A stretch of DNA of 64,000 nucleotides from Gammaproteobacteria bacterium (GCA_018823025.1 JAHJJI010000089.1:1-64000), one strand, 5' to 3'. Shown: positions 1-9,317, counted from the stretch's first letter. Program-made: numbers and translations. Notes: a model not told the origin generated them from the letters alone.

Positions 1-621
1 CTCTCCGCGCGCGATATCGATTTCCATCGTTTCCAGGCAACCCGTCAGAGTGGCGCCTTGGTGCCAAGGCATGTGGTTTCCGGGCGCGGCGATGTTGTCG
101 CCATGCAATGCCGAGAGGGGAATGGAAGTGATGTGTTCCAGCCCGATCTGGCTAGCGAAGCCGCGGTAGTCGGCGGCGATGCGCTGAAACACGACTTCCG
201 AGTAGTCCACAAGATCCATCTTGTTGATGGCCAGGATGACCTTGCGGATGCCAAGCAATGATATCAGGTGGCTATGCTGGCGGCTCTGAGTGAGCATGCC
301 TTGGCTTGCGTCGATGAGGATGACCGCCACATCGGCGGAGAAGAGGTGGCCTGCGGCATCGATCGTCTCTTGATCCGCGGACCCTCCTTCCGCCAACTGG
401 GCGGCGTCAGGGTTGCTTACCCCCTGGGGTTTCTTCTTCGTACCGGCGTCCAGCATGGCCAGCTGACCCTCAAATAGCATTATTGATGGGTAGGGCAGCT
501 TTCCAGTCAGGGTCCTCTTTCCGGAGCCGACGCTGCCACAGATAATGAAGCTCAAAGCCTTCTTGCGCTGCTGGCTGCGAGAGAGTGTATTGATGGCGGT
601 GGCGCCGGGAGCGTAAGTCAT
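1..621 (-). CDS. CysN-like GTPase, degenerate, 3' end outside window
   Basis: An open frame of 207 codons starts at ATG 621 and runs off the left edge without a stop. It reads like the N-terminal GTPase domain of sulfate adenylyltransferase subunit 1 (CysN): ICGSVGSGK at the P-loop, then VAVILIDASQG, SLLGIRKVILAINKMDLVDY and PLSALHGDNI. Several GTPase elements are damaged. The P-loop Ser after Lys is Arg (GKRT instead of GKST). The usual EREQGITID switch I segment is reduced to SADQETID. About 26 residues holding the DTPGHEQYTRNM switch II motif are missing, so HLFS joins directly to ADVAV. NKMD is kept. Active CysN drives ATP sulfurylase by GTP hydrolysis; this copy probably cannot. It is either a decaying paralogue or a non-enzymatic derivative. 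Family assignment is firm, function doubtful. Confidence 0.75.
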   Translation of the reverse strand, partial: MTYAPGATAINTLSRSQQRKKALSFIICGSVGSGKRTLTGKLPYPSIMLFEGQLAMLDAGTKKKPQGVSNPDAAQLAEGGSADQETIDAAGHLFSADVAVILIDASQGMLTQSRQHSHLISLLGIRKVILAINKMDLVDYSEVVFQRIAADYRGFASQIGLEHITSIPLSALHGDNIAAPGNHMPWHQGATLTGCLETMEIDIARGE

Positions 622-763
622 ATTAAAACTCGATAACGTAAGATAATTGGGGTGAATTGCATGTCTGAAGTGCCCCACTTATTTTTGCTAAGTATAGCGG
701 CTTGCTCCCGAAAACTTTTTTAAGGGATTTTTTTGAATCCGGGGTATTTTCGGAAACAGGCCA

Positions 764-2602
764 TTAGCGCTGCCTGAACCACTGTTCCAGCATCATCAAC
801 ACCCACACCATGGTGCCATGATATCCAGCGTGCTCCGCCAGATGCTGCCCGAGCAGTTTGTCGATGAACTCAGCGCGCACGATATTGCGCGATTTCAGGC
901 CATTCAGGCTATCGGTGGCCAGCTCCTGCAGTGGCTTGTGATTCTGGAGCCAGACACCGAAAGGCAGGCCGAAACCGTGCTTTTGCTTGGTGATGATCTC
1001 GCCCGGCAGGAAATCGCGCAGCGCTTCCTTAAAAAAATAACGCAGTTTTGTCCCTTTGAGTTTGAGCTCTGGAGCCAGCCCCGCCGAGAAGGCCACCATT
1101 TCGTTGTTGAGAAACGGAAAAGCCACCTCCATCCCCGCCAGTTCACAGGCCTTGACCACCTTGGGCAGGTCGTTGTCGGCGAGAGTGAACTTCAAATCAA
1201 GGGCAAGCATTTGGTTGATCAAGCTTTGGGCATGGGTTTGACGATAAGCTTCTTGCAAGCGGGAGAGAGGCTGCCCCGGATCAACGGTGGCTAGAAATTC
1301 CCGTGTAAAAATCTCCTCATGGCCGTAACGATCGAGCAGATTGTAAGTTTCCGTGCGCGCCGGCATCGGCACCGAGGCCTGTTCGATGTAGCTGCGGGCC
1401 TTGCGCACCAGCGGCACTCTCTGGCCACCGGGCATGCCGAAAACGGCAGGTTCCAGCACCCCCTTGCGCAATAACGAGGGAATACGTTCATAGAGGGAAA
1501 AGATATGTTGCTTCGCATAACGATCGTTACCGCCAAATAGCTCGTCACCCCCGTCACCGCCCAGGATCCTGTTCAGGCCGTCCGCTCTCGCCATGCGTGC
1601 GCAATAAAACGTGGGCACGGCCGAAGCGTTGCCAAAGGGCTGATCGAAGATTCCGGCAATCTGCGGGATGGCTGCCACCACGTCATCCGGAGTGACATAG
1701 TATTCGTGATGCTCGGTAGAAAAATGCCGGGCCGCAAGGCGGGCGTATTCCATCTCGTCATAGCCATCGGCTTCGAAGCCGATGGAGTAGGTACGGGCCG
1801 GTCGGCCTCCAACCTCCCCCAGGATGCCCGCGATCGTGGAACTGTCTGTCCCGCCGCTAAGGAAGGCGCCGACTTCCTGATCTGACGCGGCCTCGCGCAC
1901 GCTTGAGCGCAGCAACCGCAAAAATTCCTGCTTGAGTTCGCCAAAGGGGCGCTTTTGACCTTCCAGGAACTGCATTTCCCAGTGTTTTTTTGTTTCCGCC
2001 CTACCCTTACTGAAAACCAGATATTCGCCCGGCAGGAGGCGCTTTTGCCCCGTGTAGATCGTGTCGGGACCAGGCACCATATGAAAATAGAGGTAATTGT
2101 AGAGGCTCTGCGGATCGATCTCCGGTCTTGCCAACGGATGAAGAATGATGGCATCCGCCGATGAACCAAACACCAGTCCATCCCCAGAAAGCAGGTAGGA
2201 AAGTGGCTGGGTTCCCATGCGATCAACCGCCAGAACACCCTCTCCGGCAGCGTCATCCAGAATGCAAAGAGCATACGCACCCTCCAGAAGCGGGAGGACG
2301 GCTTCTCTCCCTTGCCGCCAGCCGTCCGCCAGTGCTTTGGCCACACCCTCGGCCTGCGCAAGCAGGGCCAGACGGGAGTCCATAAACCTGACCCGGCCCC
2401 ACACCGCGACCAAAAGCCCTTCCTGTTGGTAGAGGTGGGCGCTGTCGCCGCGAGCGGCGACAGCCAGAGCGCTACCCCCGCCCACCAACGCCTGGACCTC
2501 GCTACCATCAAAGCGCGCCAGCGGCCCGACCATTCGCTCGACAATCTGCCGATTTTCGGCACTTGTGGCGCCGTAGCCTATCCAGCCGCACAGACCGCTC
2601 AC
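764..2602 (-). CDS. Asparagine synthase-like amidotransferase of the PEP-CTERM/EPS locus
   Basis: This 612-residue protein has the asparagine synthetase B layout: an N-terminal class II glutaminase-like domain (about 1-200) and a C-terminal ATP-pyrophosphatase synthetase domain. The PP-loop SGGTDSS is intact at 249-255. The start is GTG 2602, with AAGGAA six bases upstream. The glutaminase half is unusual. Its Cys is residue 5 (MSGLCGW) instead of residue 2, the RGPD motif is absent, and the NGEIYN position reads WGRVRF. Glutamine hydrolysis may therefore be lost, with free ammonia or another amine used instead. Asparagine synthase paralogues are common in exosortase-linked polysaccharide loci, where they are thought to amidate sugars or peptides. 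It lies 170 bases downstream of prsR on the same strand, with a perfect inverted repeat between them. Confidence 0.85.
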   Translation of the reverse strand: MSGLCGWIGYGATSAENRQIVERMVGPLARFDGSEVQALVGGGSALAVAARGDSAHLYQQEGLLVAVWGRVRFMDSRLALLAQAEGVAKALADGWRQGREAVLPLLEGAYALCILDDAAGEGVLAVDRMGTQPLSYLLSGDGLVFGSSADAIILHPLARPEIDPQSLYNYLYFHMVPGPDTIYTGQKRLLPGEYLVFSKGRAETKKHWEMQFLEGQKRPFGELKQEFLRLLRSSVREAASDQEVGAFLSGGTDSSTIAGILGEVGGRPARTYSIGFEADGYDEMEYARLAARHFSTEHHEYYVTPDDVVAAIPQIAGIFDQPFGNASAVPTFYCARMARADGLNRILGGDGGDELFGGNDRYAKQHIFSLYERIPSLLRKGVLEPAVFGMPGGQRVPLVRKARSYIEQASVPMPARTETYNLLDRYGHEEIFTREFLATVDPGQPLSRLQEAYRQTHAQSLINQMLALDLKFTLADNDLPKVVKACELAGMEVAFPFLNNEMVAFSAGLAPELKLKGTKLRYFFKEALRDFLPGEIITKQKHGFGLPFGVWLQNHKPLQELATDSLNGLKSRNIVRAEFIDKLLGQHLAEHAGYHGTMVWVLMMLEQWFRQR

Positions 2603-2700
2603 AACAATTTCCTTGTTTTTTTGAACATCGCCGCCCCTTTATTTTTGGGCTATTAAACCCATTGCCGTTCCATTATTATGGCTATGCCATCACGGCTTGT

Positions 2701-2718
2701 TGATGTTGTATAACATCA
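2701..2718. promoter_or_regulatory. Inverted repeat between prsR and the asparagine synthase-like gene
   Basis: TGATGTT-gtat-AACATCA is a perfect palindrome with 7-base arms and a 4-base centre. It lies about 100 bases upstream of the GTG start at 2602, in the 170-base gap after prsR. Its size suits a dimeric regulator operator. No T-run follows it, so it is not a terminator. Which protein binds it is unknown; PrsR is one candidate. Confidence 0.4.
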
Positions 2719-2772
2719 TGAATTTATGTGGAATATACAGAATTGAAAACGGGATTCTTCTCGGCAAGCAGT

Positions 2773-4125
2773 TTACTTTATCCCATGGCGCTTCATCAGG
2801 TCATACAGGGCAGGGCGGCTGACGCCCAGTAAGTCGGCCGACTTGGTAATATTACCATCTACTCTCGCCAGCACCTTCACAAAGGCCCTGTATTCAGCTT
2901 CTTCCCGCACCTGACGCAGATTGAGAGGCTCGTCCTCCATGGGTAATGCCTGTAGCCCGAGATCCTCCACACTGATCTGTGAGCCATCTGCCATGATGAC
3001 GGCACGCTTGATGCAGTTTTCCATTTCCCGCACATTGCCAGGCCATGAATAGCTTTCTATCGTGGCCAGCGCCTCCTGGCTGAAGTTGAGCGCGGAACGC
3101 CCCTCCTGAACGCTGAACTTGTTCCTGAAGTGATGTGCTAACAATGCAGCGTCGCCAACCCGATCCCGTAGCGGGGGAATGGAAACAACGATCTCGCTCA
3201 ACCGGTAATAGAGGTCTTCACGAAAACTTCCCGCAGCTATCATTTCCTTCAGGTTCTGATGTGTCGCACAGACAATGCGCACGTCCACAGGAATCTCTTC
3301 GCGCCCCCCTATCCGTTCTATCACCCTTTCCTGCAGGAAACGCAAAATTTTTGCCTGCAGGGCCATGGGCAAGTCACCCATTTCATCGAGGAAAAAGGTA
3401 CCCCCATTGGCAACCTCGATTTTACCCAAGGTCTGCTTGGCAGCCCCGGTAAAAGCGCCCTTCTCGTAACCGAACAGCTCGCTTTCCAGAAGGCTTTCCG
3501 GGATCGCCGCACAGTTGATCGCCATAAAACGCTCCCCTTGCCGCGGGCTCAACTGGTGCAGGGCCTTTGCCAGCAGTTCCTTACCGGTTCCGCTTTCGCC
3601 CAATAGCATTACTGTGGCGCTGGAGGACGCGACCCTTTCAACGTTGCGGCATATCTTTAACATGCCCGGATCCCTGCTGATGATGCCCGACAAGGGGGAA
3701 TCCATTTGGACTTGCTGCATCCGGCGGTTTTCTTGCTGCAACGCATGCAGAAAAAAGGCCCGCTCGACTACCAGGCCAAGCATCTCGGGGTCAAAAGGTT
3801 TTTGGTGAAAATCGTAAGCGCCCATGCCGATGGCCTTCACCGCGTTGGCGTGATCCTGGTTGCCGGTAAGGACGATCACCTTGGTATCCGGTGCAAGAGC
3901 TCGTATTTGCTGTAGCGTGGCCAAACCCTCCGAGGCGCCATCAGGATCTGGGGGAAGCCCGAGGTCCATGGTAGCAACCGCCGGTTCATGACGGCGAATC
4001 AACGCAAGCGCGCTTTCACGATCCCCTGCCACCAATACTTCATAAGCCTCGAAGCTCCAGCGCAGCAGCTTCTGCAGACCGGGATCGTCCTCAATAATCA
4101 GCAGGAGGGGTTTGTCTCTTTTCAC
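2773..4125 (-). CDS. prsR: PEP-CTERM-box response regulator, sigma54 activator PrsR
   Basis: This 450-residue NtrC-type response regulator has three domains. The receiver domain (1-120) has the acidic pair D13/D14, phospho-acceptor D54 in MDLGLPP and K109. The AAA+ sigma54-interaction domain has Walker A GESGTGKE at 176-183, the sigma54 loop GAFTGA at 223-228 and Walker B FLDE at 245-248. A Fis-type helix-turn-helix ends the protein (NITKSADLLGVSRPALYDLM). It matches the PrsR regulator that accompanies PEP-CTERM/exosortase systems. It follows prsK by 15 bases, so the pair is co-transcribed. Its likely targets include the three -24/-12 promoters at 10319, 18811 and 27360. Work in Zoogloea has tied PrsK/PrsR and RpoN to PEP-CTERM gene transcription; the link here is inferred. 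Confidence 0.93.
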   Translation of the reverse strand: MKRDKPLLLIIEDDPGLQKLLRWSFEAYEVLVAGDRESALALIRRHEPAVATMDLGLPPDPDGASEGLATLQQIRALAPDTKVIVLTGNQDHANAVKAIGMGAYDFHQKPFDPEMLGLVVERAFFLHALQQENRRMQQVQMDSPLSGIISRDPGMLKICRNVERVASSSATVMLLGESGTGKELLAKALHQLSPRQGERFMAINCAAIPESLLESELFGYEKGAFTGAAKQTLGKIEVANGGTFFLDEMGDLPMALQAKILRFLQERVIERIGGREEIPVDVRIVCATHQNLKEMIAAGSFREDLYYRLSEIVVSIPPLRDRVGDAALLAHHFRNKFSVQEGRSALNFSQEALATIESYSWPGNVREMENCIKRAVIMADGSQISVEDLGLQALPMEDEPLNLRQVREEAEYRAFVKVLARVDGNITKSADLLGVSRPALYDLMKRHGIK

Positions 4126-4140
4126 CGGTTCCCTTTCACG

Positions 4141-6210
4141 CTATGCGGCTCTCTCGACAACCTGATTCCGGGAGTGTAGCGGCAGAATCACATGGAAAGT
4201 AGTGCCGCTCGACTGGCTGCTGGCGACTTCCAGCTGGCCCCCAAGCTCACGAATATATTCCCTGCTTTCAAACACGCCTATCCCCATACCCGCCGACTTG
4301 GTAGACTCGAAAGGCTTGAACAGCCGCTCACGAATAAACTCCTCGCTCATGCCATGCCCACTGTCTTTGACCTCTATGATCGCGGAGTCATCCTGCCTGG
4401 TCAGGTGGACAACAACCTGGCCGTCCCTTGGGGTAGCCTCAATGGCGTTCTGGATGAGATGCCCGATCACCCGTTCCAGGCGTACCCAATTGGCAAAGAC
4501 CACCAGACCGGGATCCTGGATCTCAAGCACCGGCTTCGGCGTGTCAGCCAGCTTGGCCGCCACCGCCTGCTGCAGCAGATTTTCAATAGGAAGTGGGGCG
4601 GACTTCTCATCAGAAGTGCCGCTGCTCAATTTCTGAAGTAGCAGCTTCATTTTCTGTACCGAGAAATCTACCGTATCGGTCATGTCTTTCTGGAACTCCG
4701 GATTATTTTTGTGTTTTTCGGAAAGGGAAAGCAGCAGTGACAACTGGGAAACCAGATTTTTCAGGTCGTGCACGACAAAAGTAGACATGCGATTGAATGA
4801 TTCAAACTGTCGTGCAACCAGAAGCGCATTGGCCGCTTCCTGTTGTGCAAGATAGCTTGCTGCCTGGCGGCCGGCGATCTTGAGCAGATCGTTCACCTCC
4901 CAGTTCAGCCTGATTCTGCTCCTGGGTTGTGCCAGCACCACAAAACCAAATAATCCTCCATGCTGGATCAACGGAACCACCAGCCATGCCTTGGGAATGG
5001 CGCGCAGCCATTGAGGCATGGCAATAGCAGAGTATTTTTCCGGATGGGTATCGTACTCCTGCAAATCCATCACCCACTGCTGATTTTCGAGAAACCGGCA
5101 AAAAGGGCTGTTCACTGGCTCAACCCCAGCAGCCAGCGGCATGTTCCAATGCGCCACCAGCTCGCAATCACCGGACTCATTGCTGATCCACAAAGCCCCG
5201 CCAGGACTTTCCACCAGCTCCGCAATGGCCTGGATGGCACGCTCGCCCAGACCATGTCCATCCTCGGAGAGGGTGCTGATAAAACGCAACCATTCCTCCC
5301 GATAGTCGTAATTGTAGCTGAAAAAATTCTTGCTGATGAAGACCTTGAGCCAGGAACGCAAAGTGCCCGAGAACAGCACGACCAGAAGCAATGCCACAGC
5401 ACCGAACAGAAAACCAACCTGCAATACCGGACCCCAATTTCCCCCAAAAAAACGCAGGTAGTAACCGGCAGCCGACATGACCAGCAAGTACATGGCGGCT
5501 CCTAACAGCGCCGTGGAATGAAACAGGATACGGCGTGAAACCGAGATTCCCAATGACCATTGAGGGTTGCGCGCTGCTGACACAGCCAGCAGGGGAACGA
5601 CCAGGGCATTGACTATCCCTCGTGCTGTCCAGATCTCCGGGCTCACCTGCCTGAACAACATGGCATCGCTGTAAAGATAGAAATCATAAGCGAACAACCC
5701 ACCTATCCCCAGGCAGGCGAATTTTATCCCCCAGCGTTGCTTGGCAGGCGTGTTCCTGTAAAGCTGCTCCACCAGGATCATGCCAATAACCGCCATTGCC
5801 CCGCGTCCGACGACACTGGCCATCGCCCCAAAGGGGGAAGAGCCTCCATAGGAGTAGAGGGTGGCAAGACAGAGCAAAAGGTAAAACCCTGCCACAGCCA
5901 CCACAGCTGGCTTGACCTTGGGGGGAGACAAAGCTTCTGTCTGCCGTAAGGGTCCCAGCAGCATGACCAGAAAAGCGGTCCAGCCTGCATTCCGAAAGAT
6001 TTCCAGGATATCCGTCAGAAGCGATATCGGACGCCCCAAAGTAGCCTGATAAGCGACCGTCGCCGCCCAAAGCGCAGAAAGCAGGCACGCGACAGTGAGC
6101 ACCATCCCGTGCAGACGTCCGCGCCAACTGGTCAACAGGAGGCCGGACAAGAAAAAAAATGCTGCCGCCGCGGCAGCATAGCTGAGTGCCGCAATGTTTG
6201 TTGTCAACAT
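4141..6210 (-). CDS. prsK: PEP-CTERM system membrane histidine kinase PrsK
   Basis: The 689-residue sensor kinase has a long N-terminal membrane part of many hydrophobic helices (first ~290 residues) and then a GAF-like region. The C-terminal kinase has the H-box VVHDLKNLVSQL, N-box HLIQNAIEAT, G1 box DSGHGMS and G2 box GMGIGVFES. The HDLKN variant is typical of PrsK. The frame stays open to 6261, but ATG 6210 (MLTTNIAALSYAA) is preferred: it removes a 28-base overlap with the upstream gene, and the hydrophobic region begins there. It should phosphorylate PrsR, encoded 15 bases downstream. The sensed signal is not evident from the sequence. Confidence 0.92.
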   Translation of the reverse strand: MLTTNIAALSYAAAAAAFFFLSGLLLTSWRGRLHGMVLTVACLLSALWAATVAYQATLGRPISLLTDILEIFRNAGWTAFLVMLLGPLRQTEALSPPKVKPAVVAVAGFYLLLCLATLYSYGGSSPFGAMASVVGRGAMAVIGMILVEQLYRNTPAKQRWGIKFACLGIGGLFAYDFYLYSDAMLFRQVSPEIWTARGIVNALVVPLLAVSAARNPQWSLGISVSRRILFHSTALLGAAMYLLVMSAAGYYLRFFGGNWGPVLQVGFLFGAVALLLVVLFSGTLRSWLKVFISKNFFSYNYDYREEWLRFISTLSEDGHGLGERAIQAIAELVESPGGALWISNESGDCELVAHWNMPLAAGVEPVNSPFCRFLENQQWVMDLQEYDTHPEKYSAIAMPQWLRAIPKAWLVVPLIQHGGLFGFVVLAQPRSRIRLNWEVNDLLKIAGRQAASYLAQQEAANALLVARQFESFNRMSTFVVHDLKNLVSQLSLLLSLSEKHKNNPEFQKDMTDTVDFSVQKMKLLLQKLSSGTSDEKSAPLPIENLLQQAVAAKLADTPKPVLEIQDPGLVVFANWVRLERVIGHLIQNAIEATPRDGQVVVHLTRQDDSAIIEVKDSGHGMSEEFIRERLFKPFESTKSAGMGIGVFESREYIRELGGQLEVASSQSSGTTFHVILPLHSRNQVVERAA

Positions 6211-6232
6211 GGAATATCTCGGTGACCTGAGC

Positions 6233-7630
6233 TCACCTTCCCCCCTTGCCCAACAAGACAACCTGGATTGTATCTATCAAAATAATGACATCCAGAAACA
6301 GGCTGTTATTCTTTACATAGTACAGGTCGTACTGCAGCTTTTCGATGGCATCCCCCACCGAGGCGCCATACTGGTAGCGCACTTGGGCCCATCCGGTTAT
6401 CCCCGGCTTGATGCTATGCCTCGTATTGTAATAGGGAATCTTGGCGCTGAGCAGGTCAACAAAATAGGGCCTTTCCGGGCGGGGGCCCACAAAGCTCATT
6501 TCCCCTTTCAACACGTTGAATATCTGGGGGAGCTCGTCTATCCTTAATTTCCGGATAATTCTGCCCACCCTTGTTGTCCGCGGATCGTTCGCTGCCGCCC
6601 ATTGCGGCTTTCCTTCTTGCTCAGCATCATTTCTCATGCTGCGAAACTTCAGGACCATAAACGTTTCGCCCCCTTTCCCCACCCTTTCCTGCCGAAAAAG
6701 GATAGGTGCACCATCTTCGAAGAAAATACAGAGGGCAGTAACCAGCATGACCGGAAATGTGGCCACCAGAAGGATCACGCTTGCGGTCGAGTCGAACCCT
6801 CTCTTGACGACCCTTCTCAAGATCCCTTGCTCAAATCCATCGCCAAAGACCAACCAGCTCGGAAAAAGGGAATCGACCCGGATCTGGCCTCGCTCGCGTT
6901 CGTAAAATTTGGCGGCATCGCTCACCTTGACCCCATGCAGCTTGCATTCCAGAAGCTCTTGAATTGGGAAGCCACCGTTGCGCCGGTCTCCAACCGCGAC
7001 GATGACCTCGCTTACAGAGTATTTATTGACCATGACCATCAGGAGCCCTTCCGCAGGCAAAACGGAGGCGGGAGGGACCAGATGTTTCTCACCTGGTAGC
7101 GCCACAAAACCAACGATCTTGAATTTATGGCAACCAGGATCATTCCCGATCAGATCGCCGAATTCCTTAGCCCTGGCACCCGTACCCAGCACCATGACCC
7201 GAGACTCCGAAATCCCCAGGCTGGACCACTTGAAAAAAACGGCCCGCGTCAGAAATACCCCCACCATGGCAAGAAACAATACTATCCCCAATATGCCACG
7301 ACCGAAATAAAGGTCGGGTGCCCAGTAGAAAACCAGACTCATGAGGCCCAACCCCAAAACCAGGGAAGGCATGAGGCGAAGCAACGTCGCTTTGGGGTCC
7401 GGCCTGGAATCCAGTTGATACATCCCCATCGCAGTCATGCTCAAGACCATAACAACAGCAAAGGTGCCAGCCTGGGGAAACAGGTCAGTAAGCGCGGCTG
7501 AAAAAAGCTGGGGGTGGTCAAGAAAACGTATTTTTGTCCCCAGGTAAACCGAGATCATCAGTACGAACGCTTCCACGCTAAAAAGAAAGATTGCCGTTGT
7601 GGAAATGTGATGATTGGAAATTCGAGCCAA
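6233..7630 (-). CDS. EpsB-type polyprenyl sugar-phosphate transferase (exosortase-associated)
   Basis: This 465-residue inner-membrane protein resembles the PEP-CTERM-associated sugar transferases that start exopolysaccharide repeat units by moving a sugar-phosphate onto undecaprenyl phosphate. Four to five N-terminal membrane helices are followed by a Rossmann-like domain (MVLGTGARAKEFGDLI). The bacterial sugar transferase core comes next, with KRGFDSTASVILL, FRQERVGKGGETFMVLKFRSM, RKLRIDELPQIFNVLKGEMS and FVGPRPERPYF. The start is TTG 7630, supported by GGAG eight bases upstream. It lies 15 bases after the protease gene and 22 bases before prsK, so it belongs to one minus-strand operon. Confidence 0.93.
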   Translation of the reverse strand: MARISNHHISTTAIFLFSVEAFVLMISVYLGTKIRFLDHPQLFSAALTDLFPQAGTFAVVMVLSMTAMGMYQLDSRPDPKATLLRLMPSLVLGLGLMSLVFYWAPDLYFGRGILGIVLFLAMVGVFLTRAVFFKWSSLGISESRVMVLGTGARAKEFGDLIGNDPGCHKFKIVGFVALPGEKHLVPPASVLPAEGLLMVMVNKYSVSEVIVAVGDRRNGGFPIQELLECKLHGVKVSDAAKFYERERGQIRVDSLFPSWLVFGDGFEQGILRRVVKRGFDSTASVILLVATFPVMLVTALCIFFEDGAPILFRQERVGKGGETFMVLKFRSMRNDAEQEGKPQWAAANDPRTTRVGRIIRKLRIDELPQIFNVLKGEMSFVGPRPERPYFVDLLSAKIPYYNTRHSIKPGITGWAQVRYQYGASVGDAIEKLQYDLYYVKNNSLFLDVIILIDTIQVVLLGKGGR

Positions 7631-7645
7631 CTCAGGTACTCCCTT

Positions 7646-8464
7646 TTACGGTATTTTTCGACCCAGCAAATCGACGATGTAATTTCCGGGGATAGCATAG
7701 GTTATGCCGCTCGGATGAGTGAGGGCGGCTTCCTTCATTCCCTTTACATACACCATGTTGATGATGCCGTACACCAACCCGGTTTCAGGATCGTAGAGGG
7801 GGCTCCCGCTACTGCCGGGATAGGCTGTGCCATCAAGCTGAAACACGGTATAGGCGGACCGATGCAACTGACCGATCATCTTTGCGTCAAGTCCACGGGA
7901 GTTCCGTGCTGGCAACACGACGGGGGTGATCGCGGAAACGATGGCGCGGTGAGTCACCGGATAAAATCCCAGAACCATGCCGATTGGAAACCCGGTGAAG
8001 GCCAATGCCTGTCCCTCCCGTGTAGCGCCTGAATCCCCGAGCTGCAATGCAGGCAGAGCCGTCCCGCTAATCCTCAGCAGGGCCAGATCGTGCTCCTTGT
8101 CCAGAGCAACCGGAGTCGCCGCCCTGAGTTCCGGCTGTTTGCCTTTGCCGGTGATCACGACAAGCGACTCCTTGTTCCCGACATCCAGCAATTCGGGAAC
8201 GACGTGGGCATTGGTGACCACGTGGAGACCGTCATCCAGCACAAAGCCTGTGCCCAGAAAATTCACTGGCGGGGTACGCGTCTTTTGAAAAGTTCCTATA
8301 CCCACAACGGCCGGCTTGATATGTTCAATTGTTTGGACCAGCTCGGCACCCCGAAGCGGGGAAACCATCAGCAACCCCAGTCCCACAAGGACAATATTTC
8401 TGACGCGCCCCAAACAATGACCCAAGAAAGCACTGCAGTCATTCAATCGTGTATTGCTATTCAT
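7646..8464 (-). CDS. Secreted trypsin-like serine protease
   Basis: This S1/DegP-type protease has the full triad: His in VVTNAHVV, Asp in DKEHDLALL and Ser in YPGSSGSPLYD. A hydrophobic segment before AELVQTIEHIKP looks like a signal peptide, placing the enzyme in the periplasm or cell surface. No PDZ domain follows. The frame is open to ATG 8611, but that start would put about 70 residues before the signal sequence; ATG 8464 (MNSNTRL) fits better, although its ribosome site is weak. It is first in the operon ahead of the sugar transferase, prsK and prsR. Such proteases recur in PEP-CTERM loci, perhaps for processing sorted proteins; substrate unknown. Confidence 0.8.
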   Translation of the reverse strand: MNSNTRLNDCSAFLGHCLGRVRNIVLVGLGLLMVSPLRGAELVQTIEHIKPAVVGIGTFQKTRTPPVNFLGTGFVLDDGLHVVTNAHVVPELLDVGNKESLVVITGKGKQPELRAATPVALDKEHDLALLRISGTALPALQLGDSGATREGQALAFTGFPIGMVLGFYPVTHRAIVSAITPVVLPARNSRGLDAKMIGQLHRSAYTVFQLDGTAYPGSSGSPLYDPETGLVYGIINMVYVKGMKEAALTHPSGITYAIPGNYIVDLLGRKIP

Positions 8465-8769
8465 ACCCATCCCGCTACGGGCCCCTGTCGCGCTTATCGC
8501 GCAAATAATTATGCGGTCCCTCTTCATCTGCATCAAGAGCCAACCCCTCAAAGCCCTCTGCCATGACGAAACCATCTCTATTTCACTATAGCGCATTATA
8601 AAATGGGGCATGGTACTCGCTGAACACTACAAGCTCGAACTAGCCCCAGTTTCCGAACGTGACAGGTATGCTGTGATTTAGAAAGGTCCGCAGGTCTAGT
8701 GGACCATCAAAAAATCCACTTAGTCCTGGCTTATCAGCTAAAGACAAAACACTTCTGATAGCGGCGGAC

Positions 8770-9317
8770 TCAAGTCCGAAGGACGGCAGCGCGATGACAG
8801 GAGTGTATCTGTTTCACGAAGACCTCGTAGGGGATTTTATAAACGCGAGGCATTTTCTGGGGCGGTGATTGGGCCGACGCATGACGAATGCGACATGCTC
8901 GAGAATATTAGGAATCAAAGCGCATCTTCCTCGGAAAGAACTGTCAGATCAGGCTAATCACGTTCTCGCTGGTGCCGCGTTCCCGGAAGTGCAGGGATGA
9001 ACGAAGAATTATTCTGTGGCAAGTTTTACGGCAGCCTCATTTAGAGTAGCGAGAAGTGTGCTCGTTACGATAAATGTAGGCCTGTTTCTGTCCGGCGCCG
9101 ATAACCCGGTCCGTCTCATAGACGAAAATTTTCTGGCAACTGTCGACAATGGCCGGGCATTGTTCGGTCGATACCCGGTGGGACTTGGATGCGTCGCCTT
9201 CGCCCTTCCTACGCTTCCTGCGAGCCTTCTGGCAGCGTAGCTGCTCATGCCTGACGGCTGAATGTCCATTGACCTTGGGGTAGCCGGAGATATTTTGCAG
9301 ATGCCAGATCTCGTCAA
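8770..9317 (-). pseudogene. Decayed IS30-family transposase
   Basis: The minus strand carries pieces of an IS30-type DDE transposase in more than one frame. One frame gives HEQLRCQKARRKRRKG, then HRVSTEQCPAIVD, then ETDRVIGAGQKQAYIYRNEH before a stop. These match the linker and first catalytic-Asp region (normally WEGDTVIGAGHKQAIVT). Further on, after more stops and a shift, NHRPRKCLAF, KIPYEVFVKQ and AAVLRT correspond to the usual C-terminus (RPRKCLGYKTPYEVF...ALRT). The catalytic domain is interrupted, so it is inactive. Nothing else coding is seen from 8612 to 9350; target-site duplications or terminal repeats were not identified. Confidence 0.7.

Noticed and set aside
9009-9317. 102-residue minus-strand frame and the overlapping plus-strand frame as genes
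   Set aside because: They overlap the IS30 transposase remnant in other frames and show no protein family features or ribosome sites.
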